Origin: Fallopia convolvulus
Taxonomy: Eukaryota > Streptophyta > Magnoliopsida > Caryophyllales > Polygonaceae
DNA: 64,000 nucleotides
Assembly (NCBI GenBank): GCA_964016875.1
Contig: OZ024735.1
Location: 14,113,699 to 14,177,698, forward strand
Direction: 5' to 3'
Within the stretch, counting starts at the first letter, position 1. The number at the start of each line of letters is the position of its first letter. Under the pieces are notes generated by a model, which was not told the origin of the DNA, did no database searches, and saw only the letters and a program-made list of their open reading frames with translations. Below, piece after piece: positions 56,241 through 64,000 of the stretch. A program made the position numbers and the translations under genes.

Positions 56241-58180
56241 CGCTTAGACAAGAGGTAGAAAATAGCAACTTAGTTCCTAGCTTGTTCCAAAGTGTCCTCC
56301 AAAAACAGCTTAAGAATTTAACATCCATATCACTCACTATAGTCCTAGGCAAACCATGCAACCCCATGACCTCTCTATAGAACAATTCAACTACATTACA
56401 AACATTATCGGTCTTATGACAAGCTATGAAGTGTGCCATCTTAGAAAAGCGATCAACTAAAACAAAGATTGAATCTCTACCCCTTCTTGTCCTAGGTAAG
56501 CCAACTATAAAATCCATCTAATGTCTTCCCAAGAAGCATTGGGAATGGGCAAAGGGCTGTACAAACCGTGTGGCTTTAACCTAGACTTGGCCTTTAAACA
56601 TTCTAATCAATGTTTGATATGATGATCGACATCTCTAAGCATATGAGGCCAAAAGAAATGAGTAGATAGCATGTGATATGTTTTATCCCTACCAAAGTGT
56701 CCCATTAAAGCGCCCTTATGGGCTTCTTCTACAAGCAATAATCACAAGGAATGCCTAGGAATACACACTTTATCAACTTTGAAAAGGAATCCATCATGCA
56801 AATAAAACTTGTTAAAAGCACCCTTTTCAACACATGCTTTATACACTTCACCAAAATCAGCATCATTCACATATAACTCCTTAATATAAACAAAACCTAG
56901 CACTTTAGAGGCTAATGTCGTTAATAGGACATGTCTCCTAGAAAGGGAATCAACAACAACAATTTCTTTTCCCTTTTTATATTTGATAACATATGGAAAT
57001 GTTTCAATTAATTCCATCCATCTACCATGCCTGCTATCCAATTTGTCTTGACTTTTAAAATGTTTTAGAGATTCATGATCAGTTTTCAAAACAAATTCTC
57101 TAGGCCATAAGTAGTGTTGCCATGTCTTAAGTACTCTAAACAATGCATATAGCTCTTTATCATAGGTAGAGTAGTTTAAGCATGCTCCTTTCAATTTTTC
57201 AGAAAAAATAGGCAATGGGCTTACCTTCTTGCATGAAGAGGCCACCGATGCCAACGCCACTTGCATCACATTCCACCTCGAAAGGCTGATTGAGTCTGAC
57301 AAAGCTAGCAAAGGGGCTTGCGCAAATCTGAGTTTGAGGGTGTTGAAGGCCCTCTCTTGAACCTTTTCCCACTTGAACTCGCTCCTCTTCTTGGTAATCT
57401 CGGTCAAAGGGGCAACGATGGTGCTGAAATCCTTGACGAAGCGCCGATAGAAGCTGGCTAGTCCATGGAAACTACGCACTTGTCCTATGGAAGTGGGCGC
57501 CAACCATTCTTGAATTGTTTTGATCTTGCCTTCGTCCACTTGTAATCCTTGTGAGCTCACTACAAAACCAAGGAAACTAACCGAATTAGTACAAAGCTCA
57601 CATTTCTTTAAATTGGCAAACAAGCGCTCTACTCGAAAATGTAGAAAGAACTTCCCTTAAGTGTGCCTCATGATCATCTAGGGACCTACTATATACAAGT
57701 ATATCATCAAAATAAACAAGAACAAACTTCTCTATATAATGCCTCAAAACGTGGTTCATCAAACGCATGAAAGTACTCGGTGCGTTTGTGAGCCCAAATG
57801 GCTTGAATGTTATCTTCCATTCATCCCTTTCTTTCATCCTTATTTGATGGTAGCCACTTTTCAAATCTATCTTATTAAAGATGGTGGCTCCATGTAATTC
57901 ATCTAGCATATCATCTAGACGAGGAATAGGGTGCCTATACTTGACCGTGATGTTGTTAATAGCCCTACAATCGACACACATTCTCCATGTGTTATCTTTC
58001 TTAGGCACTAACAACACCGGGACAGCGCAAGGACTTAAGCTTTCCCTAATGTATCCCTTGTCGAATAGCTCTTGGACTTCATGATTCTCCTTAGGGTTCA
58101 TTCTATAGGCTGGCCTATTTGGTAATGTAACCTCAGGAATGAGGTCAATTTGATGCTCAATTCCTCTAATTGAGGGTACG
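56221..58180 (-). pseudogene. Element G pol fragment (RT, RNase H, part of integrase)
   Basis: CRM-like gypsy pol, related to A, C and D. RT has MCVDCRAINNITVKYRHPIP and YFDD (57703-57714), with a deletion that removes the KYGLYEWLVM segment before FGLTNAPS. RNase H is poorly kept at its start; YDKELYALFRV and KTDHESLKHF remain. A frameshift lies near 57610. Between 56742 and 56520 are further stops through the zinc finger. Integrase shows MDFIVGLPRTRRG and VSDMDVKFLSCFW and ends abruptly after LFSTSC. Upstream, at 58180, it is fused to Athila sequence. Confidence 0.82.
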
Positions 58181-58589
58181 GTATTATATTGTACGACCCC
58201 GTTACCGACACTCATAGGGTCGGTACCGACCCCCGTTTTCACCATGCCCATCATGGTACCTAAAGCTACGGGTTTGGTTACGGGTCTACTTCTGAGCAAT
58301 ATCCGGGATACCATGCCCATCACCCCAGTGACGGCTCAGGCTCTAGCTCCGCTCCTCCTCCATGGGTCGATGATCTTGTTCACTAGATGGATAGGCTCCA
58401 AGCAGGCCAACTGAGAACTTATGATCAAGTGAACCAATTCCACAAGCGCTATGAGCAGCAAAGAAGGATTGATGAATCGCGTTGGCACGTGAATGAGGCT
58501 CGTTGGGATCAGTCGGATGAGCGCTAGCAGTCTACAACTGAGTTCATGACGAACATGGAGCACCATTTTCCACCGCCCGATTATCATTG

Positions 58590-58590
<1 letters not shown>
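58181..58590 (+). pseudogene. C-terminal remnant of an Athila-type ORF
   Basis: The plus-strand frame reads SGSSSAPPPWVDDLV, a stop, then MDRLQAGQLRTYDQVNQFHK, SRWHVNEARWDQSDER, a stop, and MEHHFPPPDYH. This W-rich, coiled, Pro-ending tail resembles the end of the long ORFs of Athila elements. It holds one of the TACCGACC dyads (58193-58234). It is joined to the element G fragment on its left. Function unknown; two in-frame stops. Confidence 0.5.

Positions 58591-58591
<1 letters not shown>

Positions 58592-58620
<29 letters not shown>
58592..58620. repeat. (CT)n microsatellite
   Basis: About 14 uninterrupted CT units immediately after the Athila ORF remnant. Confidence 0.95.
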
Positions 58621-59020
58621 TCAAGGTTGTCCAAGGATATTTTCAAAGACGCTTCAAAGATTATCTTATGAGTTCGTTTTCTTTTCCGTATTCTTTCCTT
58701 ACTTTTCTGTGTTTCTTATAGCGGGGACATTGTTAGGTTTAAGTATGGGGTAGGGAAGGAAAAGAAAACTCACTCTTGTTTTGTTTGTGCGTTTTTCATG
58801 TCTTGCTTTGATGTCTTTCATTGGTTTAATTTGTTTAGTTGCTTTCTTTCTTTCTACAATAAAAATTAAAAAAAAATTGAAAATTGAAAACAACACAAAG
58901 AAAGATTTTTAGGACAGATGATACCCTTGTCTTAGAGTTCTATGATAGTAATTACTTGCATGATCATGTAAATCCTTTGACATGTTTTGATAGTTTAACC
59001 CAAGTCTTTCATGAAATGTT
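58621..59020 (+). mobile_element. Athila-like spacer after the ORF
   Basis: It contains ggtttaagtatggggtaggg (58738-58757), an Athila-type purine-rich word, then an AT-rich spacer. No LTR follows in this orientation; the sequence breaks at about 59020. Its expected continuation is the reverse strand of 53500 down to 52233. Confidence 0.6.
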
Positions 59021-59309
59021 TTTTTATAGGAATTGGAACTGGGCTTTTCCTTGCCTCTTACGTTCGATGATGGCACCACACGACCCCAACCAGAGAACTG
59101 GCTTTCTCCTTACCTCTTACGTTCAACAGAAGGCATCGTGTCTGAAGGCCGATCTCAGCTCTGATACCATTGTTACAGGGTATCTAAGCAAGGGAAGAAC
59201 CACCCCTAAAAGTTATCCAATAGGGGTGGGGAACCCCCCACTTATATACCACACATTGGGGGTCATGACTTTCCAATGTGGGAATCCCCCATAAGGATTT
59301 CCTATAACA
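59021..59309 (-). mobile_element. 5' part of a TRIM retrotransposon
   Basis: LTR 59171-59309 (TGTTATAGG to CCTGTAACA in sense, 139 bp), primer site 59151-59169 (TGGTATCAGAGCTGAGATC, initiator-Met type), and a short non-coding interior to the break at about 59020. gacca (59310-59314) is the complement of TGGTC, matching tggtg beside the other LTR. No coding capacity. Confidence 0.78.
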
Positions 59310-60640
59310 GACCAACAAATAAATTTATAGATCAAGACCCCGCTAGTATAGTGGAGTTAGGTTCGTCCACGAGAGAAAGTTAGTATAAAGTTTTGTTCGT
59401 ACTTAGAGTGCAAGTAATCAATCAAAGTTTAAATTTCTATCAAGTAAGAGAGAAATTCTAAGGTTTTGGTATCCCCACAACAACAATTATGCATGCAACC
59501 GCCGATGAAACACATAGATCATGCCTTTATCACATAAAGTCGTCAACTTTCGTTAACTAAGCAAGTAAATGAACTAATCTTTCGTTCAATTAATAAACTT
59601 AACCATCCATTTCTTCTTCCTCAATTAGGATTGATCAACTGTCACTTCAAAAACCCTAATTGGCTATTCTGATTCATAGTTTTCGCTATCGCTTTAACTA
59701 TGAATGAGAAATTCCTTTTCCACTTTCGTTTCAAGGATTAAGAACAAGAGGATAGAATTATGAAATAAAAACAATCACAACATGATCAAAAGCAAGCACA
59801 CATAACCATTGTCTGATTTAACCCCAACCTTAGAGAGAAGAGAAGTACTCACAAGTCATAATTGAAAAGACAACTAAATTAAATTAAAGTAAGAGCTTAC
59901 AATCGAATCCAAAACAAATGTCTTCCAACTTCCAACTCGTTCTTCTCCTCAAACTCGTCTCTCTCTTCTCTTCCCTCTCTTCTCCCTAAACTAGGTTAAT
60001 TGTGGGATTGAATGATATCTCAAACTAAGGCTAGACAAGGGTTTATATAGTAAAGGCTAAGCTATCTTTAATGAAATAAATCTTCTAAAAGATATATCCC
60101 CTAAGGAAACTTTCTAAAAGGATAAATATTACATTAAAACGTCGACTCATCGAAACTCCTACCGACAAGGGATGCCTCAGTACCGACCCCGTTAGGGTTT
60201 TCTTGGATTTTCTTCACTTTCTTCTCTTCTTGTAGACCTCGGTAATGACCCTCATACCCTCGGTACCGACCCTCACTAGCTTGTAATTGGACTCGTAACC
60301 GAGAGTATGCTTCGGTAAGGGGTTGTTACACCTAGCTTTTGGCTCGATTCTTCATTCTTAGGCTTGGTAACGGGTCTCTTAACTTCCTTCATGGCTAAAT
60401 CTTTTGATCTTCATGTCTCTCTTAACTTCATTCCTTAAGTACTTTCCTTCGGTTTTTGCTCCTCTCCTTAAACATGCTCCAAACAGCTTCTAAAACCTAC
60501 AAAAACACCACCAAAGCTTATGTAGGTTATATGTCTTAAGAAAATACGAAAACCTACACAAAGGACTCAAAACAAAACACAAAACTAAAGAAAAAGACTC
60601 AAACAAATCCTAAAAACACGACTAAAAAGACGGACATCAA
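59310..60640 (-). mobile_element. Athila-like solo LTR, interrupted near its end
   Basis: In sense it starts TGATGTCCGTC at 60640 and runs to TTTGTTGGTC, where the TRIM is inserted. The missing last 20 bp lie at 53615-53634. acaaa (60641-60645), that is TTTGT in sense, is one half of the target duplication. Dyad motifs lie at 60160-60200 and 60237-60310. Confidence 0.82.
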
Positions 60641-60645
60641 CAAAC

Positions 60646-60706
60646 AATAGGTTATGATGAACAAAATCACATTTGTGATGAACAAAATCGCAATTTTGAT
60701 GAACAA
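60646..60706. repeat. GATGAACAAAATC tandem repeat
   Basis: Three units of about 20 bp (gatgaacaaaatcacatttgt type). It is the partner of the array at 53640, cut by the solo LTR insertion. Confidence 0.8.
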
Positions 60707-61167
60707 AATTGGTATGCGCCTTATATTTGTTTTTTTTTCAAAAATACGAGAATGATTCGCACGTATCGTTTTCCTCTTTTAAAAAATATGCGAATAATTC
60801 ACACGTATTGTTTTTTCCCCTTTTAAGAAAAAAATCAACACTCCTAATTTTTCTTTATTTAACTACTCTTATCCTTTCTTGTGCGCACTCATTCCCTGAT
60901 CCGATTATATACACAAACACACACCCTTAGTTTTTGGATCACACGCTTTGGATGAAAAAAACTAAACAACTTAGTATTGTTCCCGGTTCCTACGACCCGA
61001 TCCACGTAGCAGTTTGACCTTTTCTCTTTCTCTCCCCCACTCCTTTCACTTTCTCTCATCATTTCATTTCTCTCCCAGCCCCCCCGAATCATTCCCTCCC
61101 AAGCGTTGCAGCAGACGCCCCTCCTCGTGTTCCTCTCCTCCCAGTATTTATCTCTTCTGCATCGTCA
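60707..61167 (+). promoter_or_regulatory. Promoter and leader region of AIP1
   Basis: First sequence without TE similarity. A TATA-like gattatatacac lies at about 60902. From 61017 to the ATG the leader is rich in C and T (tttctctttctctccccc), as often seen in plant leaders. The repeat array ends about 460 bp before the start codon. The transcription start cannot be fixed from sequence. Confidence 0.5.
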
Positions 61168-63981
61168 ATGGCGACATTAACTGAGACATATGCGTGCGCC
61201 CCCTCGACGGACCGTGGCCGTGGCATTCTCATCTCCGGAGACGCGAAATCCAACACCATCCTTTACACCAACGGCCGATCCGTGATTATCCGCAGCCTCG
61301 ACAATCCCCAGGTCGTCCGCGTCTACGGTGAACACGCTTATCCTGTAACTGTCGCCCGCTACTCTCCCAACGGCGAGTGGATAGCCTCTGGTGATGCCTC
61401 CGGGATCGTCAGGATCTGGGGGACTCGAAATGAGTTCGTTCTCAAGAATGAGTTCAAGGTCCTCTCTGGTCGGATTGACGATCTCCAGTGGTCGCCTGAT
61501 ATGCTCCGTATTGTTGCCTCTGGTGATGGCAAGGGCAAATCTTTGGTTAGGGCTTTCATGTAAGTAGTACTTCTCGGCTTTTTTTGGATCTTTGAGTTAA
61601 ATTATTTTTTTTCCATTCTAGTTTTGGATTTTCATTTCGATCTTGTTATAGTACGTAAATGATTGTAGTCAATTCTATCATTTTTTCTTTGTATTTACAA
61701 CAAAACTGTAAGAAGTTTCGATACTGGATTTCACTTCCTCATACATCAAACTATATTTAATTCGCCAATTCTTGAGGTCTTCTGCTGCTGCAGAGTGGTT
61801 CTGTGTCGATCATATATATATTTGTGGCTTAAATGTGATCATTATTATAGGCTCATGGTTGCTGATCGCTTCTTAATTGAAGTTTAGTGATATGGTGCTC
61901 TCAATTTTTTTTTAAAATATCACAATCTGGATTGTAGAATCGTTCACTGACTCGGTTTTCACAAATTGATCCTTAGTAGGATCATAAATGAATCGGTAGG
62001 ATTGATGGTATCACGGTCCTGATTGGAATCATACGATTCTAGGAGAGCATCACCATAAGCTTAATTTTGACAAATATAGGGCCGTGTTTTTATGTATGTA
62101 TGCATTGGGCCTTCAACTGAAGTCCATTTTATGATACCGGGAAAATAAACGGATTCGCGATTTGAAGTTTTCTCAACTTGGCTTGTAAGCATCACATTCC
62201 GTGATCATGAGGTCACGAGTTTTCAAAGGCATAAATAATTAAATAATAAATTTATTAATTAATTCGAAACTGAGAAATGAACAAATCTTTACATTTCTCT
62301 TTTCTAAATCGATAAATTAGTTGGATATAGATTAGTTAAGGTGGTGCTAACTGTAAATATGCAATTGCTAAACCAGGTTTAATGATTGACTACGACTTTC
62401 TAAAAGTTCTAGTACTAGTTTGTTGGTCTAATTGTGGTACAAAATTGCTGTGATTGTACTTAATTAATTACTTGTTAAGTGTTCTTGACATTCATGTTGC
62501 TATTAGACCCCAACCTTTGCTGCCATTCTGCATTTTCTCTAGGTCACTGCTTTTGACCTGTTTTTATTTGGGCGAAATGTTTAGTAATATGTTTTTCTGT
62601 GATAGTTATTGACATTTGGAGGTACTATTTCCATGCTTTTTATCACTAAGGAAGGGTGTGAAGGTTTGTTTTCAATGTTGAAAGGTCCAAGACTCAATAA
62701 CTAATATCTGATTCATTGAGCTTATGAAGCATAAAGAAACTTTATTGTTATATTCTTTTGAGAAAGGGCAAATACTTCATACTTTTCTTAACTTTGGGTT
62801 TTCGAAAGAATTGAATCAGAAAGATTGCTATTGTACTCTATGTAGAACAACAATGATATCATGATGAGGTTTTATTAGTGAGAATTAATTTTATTTTAGC
62901 TATGTTCTTTTGATCAACAATAACGATATTATGTGTATGTGAACTTATTGTCTTTTCCTATGCATGTTCTCTTTCTTGTCTCTCCATCCCCCTCCCCCGT
63001 TAGACACTTAGATATTTTCTTAGTTTAAGCATAAATTGTATGTACTTGTTATGTTTTCAAAGGTTTTAACAATCTTTTAACAATCTATGATTGTCTAATA
63101 AATTTGTCCGAGTAAATTATCTTCGTACAATATTCTTGTTCTACTTAATGAGGTTTTTGAAGTTGGAGATGGGGCATCAATTTATGTATGCGGATTTTGT
63201 AATAAGGTACTTCACTTTGTTGTCGGTCTTAGTTTCTTCTTAACATTGTTTTACTAATTTATTTTGTAGGTGGGATTCTGGAAGTACTGTAGGTGATTTT
63301 GACGGCCACTCTAAGCGTGTTCTAAGTTGTGCATTCAAGCCAACAAGGCCATTTCGTATAGTTACCGGTGGAGAGGATTTCCTGGTAAACTTTTATGAAG
63401 GACCTCCGTTTAAGTTTAAGATGTCTATAAGGTTAGTTTAATAAATTTTTTGTTGATTGTTTAGTATCTTTCTTTTCTGATAGATATAGTTTCCTATACT
63501 TGGTGGATTTTTTAAGCAATAAACCTAGTTAGAGATGTGCTTATGATCCCCATTTGCTCAGTATACAACTATAAATGGGTATGCTCTTACTAGCTCTCCA
63601 AGCATTTATAGCCTTTTCAAACTTTTCAGCTAACACAAAATTAAATGTGGCTTTACTGACTTCTTTTCTTCTTATTTTGCATCGTACTTCCTTTAAGAAT
63701 ACTTAAATAAAATATGAATGAGATGATAGGAATTGCATGGGTCTTGCCTTTATTGTATTGCACTTAATTGCTTTCTTATTTCTTGAATGTGCAGGGAGCA
63801 TTCAAATTTTGTCAATTGTGTAAGATTTTCTCCTGATGGGAGCAAGTTTATCACTGTAAGCTCCGATAAAAAGGGCATATTGTATGATGGGAAGACTGGG
63901 GAAAAGATTGGAGAGTTGTGCTCTAAGGATGGTCATCATGGAAGTATCTATGCTGTAAGCTGGAGTCCAGATAGTAAGCAG
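61168..63981 (+). CDS. AIP1: Actin-interacting protein 1 (WD40), exons 1-3, gene continues
   Basis: A WD40 protein that works with ADF/cofilin to take actin filaments apart in the cytoplasm. Exons are 61168-61559, 63270-63431 and 63795-63981, giving 247 codons of an expected 600 or so. The start MATLTETYACAPSTDRGRG fits the plant AIP1 N-terminus and follows a CT-rich leader (catcgtcaATGG). WD-type words include VARYSPNGEWIASGDASG, VRIWGT, GRIDDLQWSPD, RVLSCAFKPTRPFRIVTGGE, CVRFSPDGSKFITVSSDK and SIYAVSWSPDSKQ. Junctions are canonical: CAT/gtaagt ... tgtag/GTGGG (phase 2), AAG/gttagt ... tgcag/GGAGC (phase 2), CAG/gtaggt. No stop or frameshift; it looks functional. Confidence 0.95.
61560..63269 (+). 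other. Intron 1 of AIP1
   Basis: 1.71 kb, AT-rich, with gtaagt donor and tttgtag acceptor. No inserted element or ORF was recognised. Confidence 0.9.
63432..63794 (+). other. Intron 2 of AIP1
   Basis: 363 bp, T-rich, gttagt donor and tgtgcag acceptor. No other feature seen. Confidence 0.93.
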
Positions 63982-64000
63982 GTAGGTATTATGGACACCC

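Overview
This is a nuclear window from a flowering plant, probably a eudicot. About 61 kb is a dense graveyard of transposable elements and the last 3 kb is the start of one host gene. The plant assignment rests on the element families (Ty3/gypsy CRM-like, Tat and Athila lineages, a Cassandra TRIM carrying a 5S rRNA-like promoter, CACTA and Mutator-like elements), on initiator-Met-type primer sites, on captured plant gene pieces (WRKY, RPS20, serine carboxypeptidase-like) and on the plant-type AIP1 gene at the right edge. No species can be named from the sequence alone.

Layout. 1-537: terminus of a plus-strand LTR that looks inserted into the 3' LTR of element A. 538-9009: element A, a minus-strand gag-pol Ty3/gypsy element. 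9010-10161: element B, a deleted copy in tandem that shares A's LTR. 10162-10888: Helitron replicase fragment split by a complete Cassandra TRIM (target duplication AGTGA). 10889-13430: old gypsy LTR debris. 13431-16374: DNA ending in a CACTA terminus and carrying captured RPS20 and SCPL gene pieces. 16386-18176: Del/Tekay-like LTR and decayed gag.

18587-50694 is element C (plus strand, target duplication AGTAC), a host for two insertion stacks. Its 5' LTR is split by a foldback Mutator-like element (9-bp duplication, one mismatch), which is itself split by a 9.6-kb Tat-lineage element E (minus strand, duplication GTACC) with dual RNase H and an antisense, apparently spliced extra gene. Its pol is split at the RT/RNase H boundary by a solo LTR (duplication CTTTT), which holds a CACTA element with a captured WRKY exon, which holds element D, a 9.4-kb mosaic gypsy element with three LTR blocks and a second gag-like ORF.

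50775-60706 is an Athila-rich block. Split target duplications (TTTGT around a solo LTR, TGGTC/TGGTG around a TRIM) and the broken Athila 3' region all indicate that about 53500-59020 was inverted after these insertions. 60707-61167 is the promoter and leader of AIP1; exons 1-3 of AIP1 follow at 61168-63981 and the gene runs off the window.

Nearly all retroelement ORFs carry stops and frameshifts, so the elements look inactive as proteins. AIP1 is the only gene that looks intact and functional.
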